In this document: one piece after another, positions 44,556 to 53,197 of the stretch
Layout of the letters: every line of letters begins with the position of its first letter
Position numbering within the stretch: the stretch's first letter is position 1
NCBI RefSeq assembly: GCF_001045435.1
Contig: NZ_LFNG01000012.1
Location: forward strand, 62,001 to 126,000
Direction: 5' to 3'
Origin: Chryseobacterium koreense CCUG 49689
GTDB taxonomy: Bacteria; Bacteroidota; Bacteroidia; Flavobacteriales; Weeksellaceae
Length of the DNA: 64,000 nt
Notes under the pieces: generated by a model
The model's input: only the letters and a program-made list of their open reading frames with translations
Told to the model about the DNA's origin: nothing
Database searches by the model: none
Translations under genes and position numbers: made by a program

Positions 44556-45455
44556 TTATTTGCTACCCAAATCATCCATTTTCTGAGTTGCCGCCAAAGA
44601 AACCATCAAATCGTTCAACATCGTGCTTGCCGAATTTGGAGAGTTTGGCAGAAGCACCAAATTGCTTCTGTTATTCGCACCGATGGATTGAAGCGTGTCG
44701 TAGTGCTGTGTCACCACGATCAATGCGGAAGCTTCCTGTGCATTAATATTCGCAGCATTCAGCATTTCCACAGATTCCTGTAAACCTTTCGCGATTTCTC
44801 TTCTTTGGTCTGCAATTCCCTGTCCTTGGAGCTTTTTGGATTCCGCTTCCGCTTTTGCCACCGCCACAATTCTGATTTTTTGAGCTTCAGATTCGTATTC
44901 TGCCGCGGTTCTTTCCCTTTCTGCAGCGTTGATTCTGTTCATCGCATGTTTCACCTGTTCATCCGGGTCGATATCGGTAACCAAAGTTTTGATGATATCG
45001 TAACCATAACTCCTCATCGCTTCCTGTAGCTCACCTTTTACCGCGATGGCAATATCGTCTTTTCTTACAAAAACATCGTCCAGTTTCAGTTTCGGAACTT
45101 CTGCCCGCACCACGTCGAAAACATAGGAGGTAATCTGGTTTTCGGGATTTTCAAGTTTATAGAAGGAATCCGCCACCTGCTCTTTGATGACTTGGTATTG
45201 CACCGAAACCTTCATCCGGATGAAAACGTTGTCCAGGGTTTTGGTATCAATAATCACGTCCAACTGCTGGATTCTGAGATTCATCCGTTTGGTGACCACA
45301 TCGATAAAAGGAATTTTCAAATGTAATCCGGCATGCCTCACCGAATGAAATTTCCCAAGTCTTTCCACAATGGCCGCAGTGGCCTGCTTTACCGTGAAAA
45401 AAGATGCGAAAAGCACGATGAATCCTAGAAAAAAAATTAAGCCTAAATAAGTCAT
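44556..45455 (-). CDS. SPFH/stomatin-like membrane scaffold protein
   Basis: 299 residues: an N-terminal hydrophobic segment (YLGLIFFLGFIVLFASFF) followed by the SPFH/band 7 domain (VKQATAAIVERLGKFHSVRH, GLHLKIPFIDVVTKRMNLRI) and a long Ala/Glu-rich coiled-coil (ERERTAAEYESEAQKIRIVA) ending with QEASALIVVTQHYDTL. This is the stomatin/HIR branch, which forms ring oligomers and membrane microdomains. No NfeD partner is adjacent, so it is less likely a classical paraslipin operon. Confidence 0.9.
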   Translation of the reverse strand: MTYLGLIFFLGFIVLFASFFTVKQATAAIVERLGKFHSVRHAGLHLKIPFIDVVTKRMNLRIQQLDVIIDTKTLDNVFIRMKVSVQYQVIKEQVADSFYKLENPENQITSYVFDVVRAEVPKLKLDDVFVRKDDIAIAVKGELQEAMRSYGYDIIKTLVTDIDPDEQVKHAMNRINAAERERTAAEYESEAQKIRIVAVAKAEAESKKLQGQGIADQRREIAKGLQESVEMLNAANINAQEASALIVVTQHYDTLQSIGANNRSNLVLLPNSPNSASTMLNDLMVSLAATQKMDDLGSK

Positions 45456-45534
45456 GTTTAAATTTTTTTGAGGTTAAAATTGTACTGAAAGATATGAAAA
45501 TATTCCGGGTTACGCCACTAAACCCTCCACCTTT

Positions 45535-46143
45535 TTAATGAAAATAAACGTCATCATATTTCACTCCGGCCTCTATTCTGATGGGCAATGTATTTTCTAC
45601 CGGCACAATTGGGCAACTGTAATCAAAGGCATTGTAGGCACAAAACGGCTGATAAGACTGGTTGAAGTCTAAGATGATTTTGTCGGATTTCGGGATCCGC
45701 AGATCCATGTATTTTCCGCCACCATAAGTTTCCTTCCCGTTGGTCGCGTCATGAAACGGCAGAAAAAGATAGTCCTCATAACCTTTCTGTCTGATTAGGT
45801 TTAAATTTTGATAAACATTCAGGGTATAACTTTTTCCGTCTAAAATAAAAGTTGCCTTTCCGTATTCTACATAAGGCTTTGCTTTGCCGGAAGAGGTCGG
45901 AATTTCGAATGGAACTGCATTTTCGGTGCGCGTGAATTTGGCATTAAAGCGGTATTTTAAGTCGATCGGAAAAAAAGGATGTCTATTGAAATTGGTGAAG
46001 TTATCGCCACGAAGCGGTGATTCTTTCGGATTTTTGTACTCCATGTTCAATTCTTCCTGAAATTTTTGGATTTCAGAAATTATTTTCGGCTGAGCTGCAC
46101 AGGAGATCATTATTAGACCGATAAAGACGATCAGCTTTTTCAT
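45535..46143 (-). CDS. DUF1684 family lipoprotein
   Basis: 202 residues with a lipobox (GLIMISCAAQ). DUF1684 marks: ESPLRGDNFTNFNRHPFFPI, FILDGKSYTLNVYQNL, YLFLPFHDATNGKETYGGGK, YMDLRIP and LDFNQSYQPFCAYNAFDYSC. The conserved Cys, Asn and Tyr cluster suggests an enzymatic pocket, but function is unknown. Its start overlaps the stop of the upstream lipoprotein by 4 bp, so the two are translationally coupled. Confidence 0.85.
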   Translation of the reverse strand: MKKLIVFIGLIMISCAAQPKIISEIQKFQEELNMEYKNPKESPLRGDNFTNFNRHPFFPIDLKYRFNAKFTRTENAVPFEIPTSSGKAKPYVEYGKATFILDGKSYTLNVYQNLNLIRQKGYEDYLFLPFHDATNGKETYGGGKYMDLRIPKSDKIILDFNQSYQPFCAYNAFDYSCPIVPVENTLPIRIEAGVKYDDVYFH

Positions 46144-46640
46144 TTATTTTTCTTTTTGTATTGTCGATATTTTTTTTGCCGGGCCGCAAGATAATTTTCG
46201 TTGCCATCAAAATAGAAAGGAACGTCAATAAAGTTTTTGTCCCGGTAAACGCCGATATGCAAAAAACGGGGTTCTTTGGACTTTTCTGTTTCCAGCTTAA
46301 AATTAAAAATATCCATAAAGTCTGCCGGTCTGGAATAGGTATGCACCGAAACCAACTCTTTCACCCGAACTGTTCCATATTTTTTTTCAATCCACGCACA
46401 AGATTTTCTAAGGCTGTCAGCAGTGATTACGCGCTCAAACTTTTTTGAAATATTGAATCCTTCAAATGGCGTGTAATCTTTCTTTGCACACTTTTCCAAA
46501 TAAGCTTCCGCAAATTTCCGCGGAACCTCCTTTCTCTCGGCATCCATTTTATCCATGGATACAGACTTATAATATGAGCTGCAGCTGCTTAGAAATAGTG
46601 TGGAAATCAAAAATAATATTGCCAACCGTCTTTTATTCAT
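46140..46640 (-). CDS. Small lipoprotein, unknown function
   Basis: 166 residues with a lipobox (TLFLSSCSS), a charged alpha/beta middle (ITADSLRKSCAWIEKKYGTV, VHTYSRPADFMDIFNFKLET) and a very basic Lys-rich tail (KYRQYKKKNK). It resembles DUF4019-type secreted proteins in outline only. It is paired with the DUF1684 gene by a 4-bp overlap and probably works in the same envelope process. Confidence 0.6.
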   Translation of the reverse strand: MNKRRLAILFLISTLFLSSCSSYYKSVSMDKMDAERKEVPRKFAEAYLEKCAKKDYTPFEGFNISKKFERVITADSLRKSCAWIEKKYGTVRVKELVSVHTYSRPADFMDIFNFKLETEKSKEPRFLHIGVYRDKNFIDVPFYFDGNENYLAARQKKYRQYKKKNK

Positions 46641-46681
46641 TACTGATTTTTATTTTGCTTGTTAATACTTGTTACTCAACT

Positions 46682-47071
46682 TCACTCGATGATTACCCGA
46701 TAAACATCGGTTCCGTTTCTCTTGATATTGGGGACAAAAAAACCACCTTCTTCCGGTATTTCCTCTATTAAATCAAAAGCGGCGCATTCATCCGGCAATC
46801 CAGAGAAAACCAGGGTGAACCAAAAGTCCTTCATCGGCGGAACATCCGTCCAATAAGGAAAAAGCGAAATATTCTCCTGATGAATGAGGTAACTTTTGTG
46901 GGCCAAACTCCGGTCCACCAAAAACGTGGATCGCCAAACCCGGATCTGGTTCCCCAATTCAAAACTCGCGGGAACGCAACAATGCACGATCACCTGCTTC
47001 TCCTCCTCTACTTTGGTTTGCAGAGATTCCAGAATTTCTTGCGAGATTTCGGGTTTGGTTATGGTTTCCAT
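46682..47071 (-). CDS. Hypothetical cytoplasmic protein, 129 aa
   Basis: No signal peptide or membrane segment. It starts with a polar helix (METITKPEISQEILESLQTK) and continues with beta segments (QVIVHCCVPASFELGNQIRV, FWFTLVFSGLPDECAAFDLI). Composition is clearly coding and three Cys are present, but no family is recognised. It is 54 bp downstream of mqo in the same direction. Confidence 0.55.
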   Translation of the reverse strand: METITKPEISQEILESLQTKVEEEKQVIVHCCVPASFELGNQIRVWRSTFLVDRSLAHKSYLIHQENISLFPYWTDVPPMKDFWFTLVFSGLPDECAAFDLIEEIPEEGGFFVPNIKRNGTDVYRVIIE

Positions 47072-47125
47072 CTGTTCATGCCTAATGAATAGTGAGAAAT
47101 AAGCGATGAATAATCATGCTTTTTA

Positions 47126-48631
47126 CTAATATTCTAATTCAAGTTTTTCTTTTGAATAGTTTCTAATTTTCTCGGTCAGTTCAGGATTTTCTGAAAGTTT
47201 CTGACCATAGCTTGGAATGATTTCCAGGAGTTTTTCGCGCCATTCGTTTTTTATTTTTTCAGGGAAACATTTCTCTAAAACCTGAATCATGGCAAAAGCC
47301 GCTGTGGAAGCTCCGGGAGAAGCACCCAGAAGTGAGGCGATGGTGCCGTTTTCATTGACCACTACTTCCGTCCCAAATTCTAATTTTCCGCCTAGATCGG
47401 GATCTTTTTTGATGACCTGAACTCTTTGTCCCGCTATTTTCAGTTCCCAGTCCTCCTCTTTTGCATCTTTCACAAACTCCCTTAAATGCTGCATTCTTTG
47501 GGATTTAGTCATGGCAACTTGCCGAACCAGATATTGGGTCAAAGGCAAATTATGCCACCACGCGCCAAAAAGGGAGCGGATGTTCTTGAAGTTAATGCTT
47601 TCGGGCAAATCGAGATAACTGCCTTCTTTTAAAAATTTCGTGGAAAATCCGGCAAAAGGTCCAAACAGCAATGCCTTTTCCCCATCTATGATTCTCAGGT
47701 CTAAATGCGGAACACTCATCGGTGGAGCTTCTAAACCTGCCTGCGTATAGACTTTGGCATGATGTTTTTTGATCAATTCCGGATTGTGCGAGACCAGCCA
47801 TTCGCCGGAAACCGGAAATCCGCCATAACCTTCGCTTTCCGGGATATCCGAACTTTCCAAAAGCGGCAATGCATAACCTCCGGCTCCAATGAACACGAAA
47901 TTTGCCACAACTTCTTGACTGTGGTTATGCAGTCGGTCTTTAACTTCCACCGCCCAAGTTCCGTCCGACTTTAAATCTAAATCTTTTGCTTCATGATAGA
48001 GAAAAATCTCCACCCTGGAATCTTCTGCGAGGAAAGCACCCATTTTTCGGGTCAATGCCCCGAAATTCACATCTGTTCCCAAATCCATTTTCGTGGCGGC
48101 AAGAAGTTCGTAATTTTTCCTTTTGCTCATTACCAAAGGAATCCATTCCTGAAGTTTTTCAAAATTTTCTGAAAACTCCATGCCTTTGAAAAGATTTGAT
48201 TTGATCATTTCCGCATGTCTTTTCCTTAAAAAATCGACATCATCTTTGCCAAAAACCAAACTCATGTGCGGACAGGAATTGATGAATTCTTTTGGATTCT
48301 GAATATAGTTTTTCGAAATCAGGTAAGACCAAAATTGCTTTGAAACCTCGAATTGTTCTGCAATATTTTCTGCTTTGGAGATATCTATATTTCCATCTTC
48401 ATCTTGCGGCGTGTAATTGAGTTCGCAAAAGGCGGAATGTCCTGTTCCCGCATTGTTCCATGCAGCGGAGCTTTCCCGTGCGAATCTCCCGAGTCTTTCA
48501 AAAATCGCGATATCCATTTCCGGCTCCAGCTCATGAAGCAACGTTGCCAAAGTAACGCTCATAATTCCGCCACCGATTAGGATCACGTCGTATTTTGGCT
48601 TTGGAGTTTTCTTGACGAAAGATTCGGGCAT
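47126..48631 (-). CDS. mqo: Malate:quinone oxidoreductase
   Basis: 501 residues, normal length. N-terminal FAD-binding Rossmann motif DVILIGGGIMSVTLATLLHE, then family marks AAWNNAGTGHSAFCELNYTP and KMDLGTDVNFGALTRKM, and the C-terminal GASPGASTAAFAMIQVLEKC. It oxidises malate to oxaloacetate at the membrane and feeds electrons to the quinone pool, replacing or adding to NAD malate dehydrogenase. Single gene, possibly co-transcribed with the small protein downstream. Confidence 0.96.
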   Translation of the reverse strand: MPESFVKKTPKPKYDVILIGGGIMSVTLATLLHELEPEMDIAIFERLGRFARESSAAWNNAGTGHSAFCELNYTPQDEDGNIDISKAENIAEQFEVSKQFWSYLISKNYIQNPKEFINSCPHMSLVFGKDDVDFLRKRHAEMIKSNLFKGMEFSENFEKLQEWIPLVMSKRKNYELLAATKMDLGTDVNFGALTRKMGAFLAEDSRVEIFLYHEAKDLDLKSDGTWAVEVKDRLHNHSQEVVANFVFIGAGGYALPLLESSDIPESEGYGGFPVSGEWLVSHNPELIKKHHAKVYTQAGLEAPPMSVPHLDLRIIDGEKALLFGPFAGFSTKFLKEGSYLDLPESINFKNIRSLFGAWWHNLPLTQYLVRQVAMTKSQRMQHLREFVKDAKEEDWELKIAGQRVQVIKKDPDLGGKLEFGTEVVVNENGTIASLLGASPGASTAAFAMIQVLEKCFPEKIKNEWREKLLEIIPSYGQKLSENPELTEKIRNYSKEKLELEY

Positions 48632-48811
48632 AATGAAAATATTAGAGTGACGAATTTCGGGAAAAGATTTGAGATTGCGAATTTTTGGGGAAAAAGAAAT
48701 TTCACCAACCTTAGATATTCTAGCGAATTCATCTGTTTATGGAAACATTCAGTTTTCGTTCACTTTTCTTAAATTGGGATTTTCAGCAAATCGGGGAACA
48801 ATCTCTCCACA
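48632..48811. other. Region upstream of mqo
   Basis: AT-rich; probably holds the mqo promoter. Short open stretches exist on the plus strand (including one starting METFSFRSLFLNWDFQQIGE near 48738) that shift frame relative to the fragment at 48812. Confidence 0.3.
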
Positions 48812-48904
48812 ATGCAATGGCTTTTTTATGAGCCGAAATCGCAGAAATTATATGAGTTTGATTTAAACACCAAGAAACTGGTGGAATTCAAAATGGGAAA
48901 TTAG
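48812..48904 (+). pseudogene. Possible gene fragment or micro-ORF, 30 aa
   Basis: An ORF reading MQWLFYEPKSQKLYEFDLNT and ending EFKMGN has strongly protein-like composition. Coding-like sequence continues upstream in a different frame, and a TAA closes this frame about 13 codons before the ATG. It may be the C-terminal remnant of a decayed gene. No family recognised. Confidence 0.3.
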
Positions 48905-49295
48905 CTTTTAAAATTATACTGAAACTACGTAAAATTCCTGAAATCATTCACGCAAAGTTTAGATAATTAGCCGTAAAATTAAGGATGCAATGATTATGTC
49001 GAAGGCAGAGTAAGTTTACGCTTCAAAAGTCTGCTTTAGTGGACAATACCTTGCTTGCTCAAAACTGGAGCTGTTAATGATAAGTCTTTCCGTAAAAGAT
49101 AGCCTATTTTGACTACCACTGCTTTTAGTACATTTAAAATTCAAACTTAGTTTAAAAGTCAGTCCTTTTTTCAAATGCACTATTGTTTTGGAATATGAAA
49201 AAGGGGATTTTTATTTTACTTGCTTAATCATTCGTGGAATTATAAACAAAGGAAAAATCATTGAAAATTAGATCTTTTCATTCTGGAAAACATCA
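48905..49295. other. Non-coding stretch downstream of the hemolysin III-like gene
   Basis: About 390 bp with no supported gene or strong hairpin. Confidence 0.3.
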
Positions 49296-49964
49296 CTAAT
49301 TCGCCACCGGAACCACATAAAAATAGACCGAAACAAAGTGGCATAAAGTTCCCAGCAAGACAAAAACATGAAATATCGCGTGGTTGAACTTTAATTTGTC
49401 GAAAGCATAAAGTACTGCTCCCAAAGTGTAGGCAATTCCGCCGGAAATCAGCCAAACCAAACCGCTGAAATCCAGATTCTGAACCAAACTCCTGAAGCTG
49501 AAAACAATCAACCATCCCATTGCCACATAGAGAATCGTGGATAGGACATTGAATCTTCCGGTGAAGAAAATCTTGAAAATAATTCCAAAGAGAGCAATGC
49601 TCCAAACCACCGAAAAGATCACCCAACCTTCAGTTCCATTGAGCGTCACCAAAACGAAAGGTGTGTAACTCCCTGCAATCAAAACGTATATTGACGCGTG
49701 GTCGAAAATATTCAAATGATAACGGATTTTCGGTGTCTTGGAAAGGTGGTAAAGTGTGGATGCCAAATACAGCACAATCATGCTCATCCCAAATATCGGA
49801 AAGCTGATGATTGCCCATAAATCATCGATCTTCACGGCTTTTAAAATCAAAAGAATCAATCCTGCGACACTCAAAACCAGTCCCATCAAGTGCGTGACGA
49901 CATTTAGCTTTTCTTCCAGCTTAGGATAATGGTGAATGATATATTTTGTTGAATTTTCCGGCAT
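49296..49964 (-). CDS. trhA: Hemolysin III / PAQR-type membrane protein
   Basis: 222 residues with seven hydrophobic helices. Family marks: EEKLNVVTHLMGLVLSVAGL (conserved His), YLASTLYHL, FDHASIYVLIAGSYTPF and KFNHAIFHVFVLLGTLCHF, giving the His/Asp/Ser set of the PAQR fold, a likely zinc-dependent hydrolase. TrhA proteins influence membrane fluidity and fatty acid balance. Its start overlaps the gpsA stop by one base (TAATG), so it is coupled to phospholipid-precursor synthesis, which fits a membrane-lipid role. Confidence 0.9.
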   Translation of the reverse strand: MPENSTKYIIHHYPKLEEKLNVVTHLMGLVLSVAGLILLILKAVKIDDLWAIISFPIFGMSMIVLYLASTLYHLSKTPKIRYHLNIFDHASIYVLIAGSYTPFVLVTLNGTEGWVIFSVVWSIALFGIIFKIFFTGRFNVLSTILYVAMGWLIVFSFRSLVQNLDFSGLVWLISGGIAYTLGAVLYAFDKLKFNHAIFHVFVLLGTLCHFVSVYFYVVPVAN

Positions 49965-51001
49965 TAGGTCAACTTTGCAGTCAGTTTTTTGAATTGTTTC
50001 TCTGCATTCTTTTCTTCATACAGAATTCCGTAAATGGTGTCTATAATCGGGGTTTTCATCCCTTTTTCCTTTGATGTCCTGTAAATGGAATCTGCGGCGT
50101 AATACCCTTCAGCAATCATGTTCATGGACTGGATGGCGGATTTCACGGTATATCCTTTCCCTATTAGGTTTCCAAGATTTCGGTTACGCGAGAAAAGGGA
50201 ATAAGCGGTGACCAGTAAATCACCAAGATAGGCGCTTTCATTCACGTCTCTTGGCGCTTCGTAGATGGCTTCCAGAAAGATCTCCATTTCCCGGATCGCA
50301 TTGGAAACGAAAACCGCAGTGAAGTTGTCTCCATAACCCAATCCTCCCGCAATCCCAGCTCCGATTGCATAGATATTTTTCAAAATGGCACTGTACTCAT
50401 TTCCCAGGATATCCTTGCTCGGTTCTACTTTGATAAAGCTGGAAGAAAACAATTGGCAAAGTTTCTCCGAAACCTCATCTTCCACTGTGGCGATGGTGAG
50501 GTAAGAAAGCCGTTCCATCGCTACTTCTTCAGCGTGGCAAGGACCGGCAATTACCGCCTGATTCCGAAATCCAATCTCGAAATTATCGCGGAGATAATGC
50601 GCTACCACATCATTGGCTTTGGGAACAATTCCCTTGATTGCGGAGACGAAGATTTTGTCCCTGTATTCGCAAGTCATTTTCTCCATTTGGTCAGACAGAT
50701 AAATGGAAGGCGTGGCTAAAACGATGATTTCGCACTGAGAAACCAGCTCGTTGATATCAGTGGTAACTTTGATCGACTTTGGCGCAAAACTCACCGAGGT
50801 TAAATAAGTCGGATTATGGTGCCGCAACTCGATCGCTCCCTTCACAAATTCGTTCCGAACACACCAGTGTACCGTTTTGCTGTTTTCCACCAGCATTTTC
50901 ACAATTGCCGTGGCGAAACTTCCGCTGCCTAATACACCTACAGCGATTTCCGGTTTTAAGGTTTTCGGTTCGTTGGTCTTCTTTTTTGCCATGATTGCCA
51001 T
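49964..51001 (-). CDS. gpsA: Glycerol-3-phosphate dehydrogenase [NAD(P)+]
   Basis: 345 residues; a second Met at 50992 (MAKKKTNEPKTLKPEIAVGV) is an equally good start. Rossmann motif GVLGSGSFATAIVKML, VSAIKGIVPKANDV (conserved Lys), GPCHAEEVA and NEYSAILKNIYAIGAGIAGG (catalytic Lys), GDNFTAV and GKGYTVKSA. It reduces dihydroxyacetone phosphate to sn-glycerol-3-phosphate, the phospholipid backbone. It is followed without gap by the hemolysin III-type gene. Confidence 0.95.
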   Translation of the reverse strand: MAIMAKKKTNEPKTLKPEIAVGVLGSGSFATAIVKMLVENSKTVHWCVRNEFVKGAIELRHHNPTYLTSVSFAPKSIKVTTDINELVSQCEIIVLATPSIYLSDQMEKMTCEYRDKIFVSAIKGIVPKANDVVAHYLRDNFEIGFRNQAVIAGPCHAEEVAMERLSYLTIATVEDEVSEKLCQLFSSSFIKVEPSKDILGNEYSAILKNIYAIGAGIAGGLGYGDNFTAVFVSNAIREMEIFLEAIYEAPRDVNESAYLGDLLVTAYSLFSRNRNLGNLIGKGYTVKSAIQSMNMIAEGYYAADSIYRTSKEKGMKTPIIDTIYGILYEEKNAEKQFKKLTAKLT

Positions 51002-51184
51002 TAGGAAATTAGCTACAAAGATATTAAAGCTTTAGGGATTTTCGGGCACGATTATGAATTTAGCGATTTTATGAAAACTTTAACAATATTAAATTCAAAG
51101 AAATGCCGAAAGAAACACAATGTCAATAATTATATTTGAAAATTATATTTAAATTTGCAACTTTATTTTTAGAATCAAGACTTA

Positions 51185-52108
51185 ATGAAGAACTTTTTGA
51201 GTAGAAAGAGGAACGTGAATGTCGCCTTAGGAATCCTGGTTGCATTGGTTTTTGGACAGGGAATTTTGATCGCAAAACTATATGGCGAAAAAAACCACAA
51301 AAATTATCAGGTGAATCTGGTTAAAATCAATACGCAAAAAGACAGCATCGATTACCCGGAAATGAAAAACAACCTGGCTTTAGTGGACAATACGGTGAGA
51401 GCACTCCATGCCTTCTTAAAATCCAAAAACATCACGGACGGAAAAATTGCTATGCTCGCTCAGGACAGCCTTTCCAACGCGGTTTATCTTTCTAAGCAAA
51501 GCAATCGCTACAGCCAGTATCTGATGGATTTGCAAAACAAACTGCAGCGGGTTCCACTGGGAATTCCCACTGACGGCTACATTTCTTCCCATTTTGGAAA
51601 AAGAAAAAATCCGATCCCCTTCAACAACGTGTTGCTCGCATCGGCCGGAAAATTAAGTAAAGAGCAAAACTCAGAACCGCCATTGGTGGAGGAAAAAGAC
51701 AGCATGGGAAATGTGGTGAAAAGAACTTTGGTAAATCCGGAAAGTTTGGCTAAAAACGCCGCTGAAGTCAACAATACCCCCGCTGAAGCGGACCAAATTC
51801 AGTTTCATAAAGGTTTAGACATCGCCGTTCCGTATGGTTCAGATGTTCGTTGCGCGGCAACCGGAACAGTGATTTTTGCAGGCGAAAAAAGTGGCTATGG
51901 AAACTGCGTGATTATTTCGCACGGAAATGGTTTAGCAACACTTTATGCGCATCTTTCCCAGGTTTTGGTGAAAGCAAATGATGTGGTGAAAGTAAACGCA
52001 GTAATTGCAAAATCGGGCAACACGGGGCGCTCAACAGGACCACACCTTCATTACGAAGTACACCAAAATAATACGCCGGTCAATCCGAAGTTGTTTATGA
52101 ATCTTTAG
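51185..52108 (+). CDS. M23 family metallopeptidase with membrane anchor
   Basis: 307 residues: cytosolic basic start (MKNFLSRKRNVNVAL), one membrane segment (ILVALVFGQGILIAKL), a coiled-coil stalk, then an M23/LytM domain with HKGLD (zinc His and Asp), NTGRSTGPHLHYEVH (H-x-H) and the upstream SSHFGKRKNP. Active zinc ligands are present, so it is probably a peptidoglycan endopeptidase. Between HFGKRKNPIPFN and FHKGLD there are about 65 extra residues, longer than usual in this domain. It ends at a strong terminator. Confidence 0.85.
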   Translation: MKNFLSRKRNVNVALGILVALVFGQGILIAKLYGEKNHKNYQVNLVKINTQKDSIDYPEMKNNLALVDNTVRALHAFLKSKNITDGKIAMLAQDSLSNAVYLSKQSNRYSQYLMDLQNKLQRVPLGIPTDGYISSHFGKRKNPIPFNNVLLASAGKLSKEQNSEPPLVEEKDSMGNVVKRTLVNPESLAKNAAEVNNTPAEADQIQFHKGLDIAVPYGSDVRCAATGTVIFAGEKSGYGNCVIISHGNGLATLYAHLSQVLVKANDVVKVNAVIAKSGNTGRSTGPHLHYEVHQNNTPVNPKLFMNL

Positions 52109-52127
52109 AAAAATAAAGCCATAAAGC

Positions 52128-52160
52128 AAGCCCGCCACAATATCTGAGGCGGGCTTTTTC
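52128..52160 (+). terminator. Terminator after the M23 gene
   Basis: Stem AAGCCCGCC / GGCGGGCTT followed by T residues, 20 bp after the stop. Confidence 0.85.
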
Positions 52161-52245
52161 TTGGAAAACCGTCAGGAGTTGCCTATTTGACGACTGCTGA
52201 TTCAATCCTAAAATTATGCAATTGCAGCATTTTTTTCAATTTTAA

Positions 52246-52395
52246 ATGATGGAAGGTGACAGCATCAAGTATTTCAATTATTTTGATCGTTCTCATCTTG
52301 AAAAAAAGAATCCTCTTAAAACCAGTGAAGCTCTTAAAAATTCAAATCTGCCAAAGCATCATCATGACGACCAGAAATTTGAAAACCTGTTTTGA
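52246..52395 (+). CDS. Possible 49-aa hypothetical protein
   Basis: ATG-ATG start with a polar, protein-like reading (MMEGDSIKYFNYFDRSHLEK, then KKHHH-like basic and acidic residues, ending KFENLF). No Shine-Dalgarno-like site or promoter is obvious and no family is recognised. It lies between the M23 terminator and the end of the pectin operon. Confidence 0.35.
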   Translation: MMEGDSIKYFNYFDRSHLEKKNPLKTSEALKNSNLPKHHHDDQKFENLF

Positions 52396-52444
52396 GACGT
52401 AAGTTTTCGCATCTGCAAATCAACTGAACAGGCGTTTCACATTG

Positions 52445-53197
52445 CTAATTCCGCAAGTATTTTGCTAATGGATGGTGTTGCCTTTTCAGTTCTTCCACAA
52501 AAAGTTTCGAGATTTCAGTCGCACCCAAAACCGAAAGATGGGTGTCATCAGTCTTTCCTTCAGGATAATACGGGATTTCGTTTGGTGCAAAATGCAGGTG
52601 CAATTTTCTGGAACCCTCTACTCCATATTGCATTTCCAGATTTTCGGTGAGGTATTGCATATCGAAAAATGGGACTTTCATCTCTTGTGCAACCAATCGA
52701 GCAATCAGGGTGTAATTCCCATGAGAATCGAGCAAAACTCCTTCTTTGTTGAATTTTCTTCTCGCAATGGAGGAAAACAAAATCGGGATCGCACCTTTGG
52801 AACGTGCCTCCTCAATATATCGGATCAAATTGTGCCGGTAAGAAGTTTGCGGATTTGTGTAGCGGGTTGGATCGGTTTCTTTCGCATCATTGTGCCCGAA
52901 CTGGATGAAGAGGTAATCCCCTTTTTTCAGCGATTCCAAAACAGGTTTCCAGTGTCCGAGTTCCCGGAAACTTTTGGTGCTTCTGCCATTGACAGCGTGG
53001 TTGAAAATCTGGACATGATCCGTGAAAAATTGCGGCAAAACCTGTACCCATCCCCTTTCGGGATTTTTGTCGGTATCGGGTTTTATCGCCATCGTGGAAT
53101 CACCGATGGTGTGGATGGTTATTTTTTTTGAAGGGTTGGTTGCGGCGCAACTCGCCATTAACAAAGAGAAAATGAAAATTAGTTTATAGACTTTCAT
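52445..53197 (-). CDS. Rhamnogalacturonan acetylesterase-like SGNH hydrolase (CE12)
   Basis: 250 residues with a lipoprotein signal (LLMASCAA). SGNH blocks: GDSTMA (catalytic Ser), NHAVNGRSTKSF, IQFGHNDAKE (block III Asn) and DDTHLSVLGA (catalytic Asp and His). CE12 enzymes remove acetyl groups from rhamnogalacturonan I. It is the last gene of the leftward pectin operon and overlaps the PL10-CE8 gene by 14 bp, so the two are translationally coupled. Confidence 0.85.
   Translation of the reverse strand: MKVYKLIFIFSLLMASCAATNPSKKITIHTIGDSTMAIKPDTDKNPERGWVQVLPQFFTDHVQIFNHAVNGRSTKSFRELGHWKPVLESLKKGDYLFIQFGHNDAKETDPTRYTNPQTSYRHNLIRYIEEARSKGAIPILFSSIARRKFNKEGVLLDSHGNYTLIARLVAQEMKVPFFDMQYLTENLEMQYGVEGSRKLHLHFAPNEIPYYPEGKTDDTHLSVLGATEISKLFVEELKRQHHPLAKYLRN

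Noticed and set aside
49001-49013. GAAGGCAGAGTAA also present at 61584-61596
   Set aside because: Two short copies with weak flanking similarity; not enough to call a repeat family without a genome search.
49037-49053. 17-bp match GCTTTAGTGGACAATAC to the M23 peptidase gene near 51380
   Set aside because: No similarity extends on either side; one match of this length in a 64-kb window is close to chance expectation.
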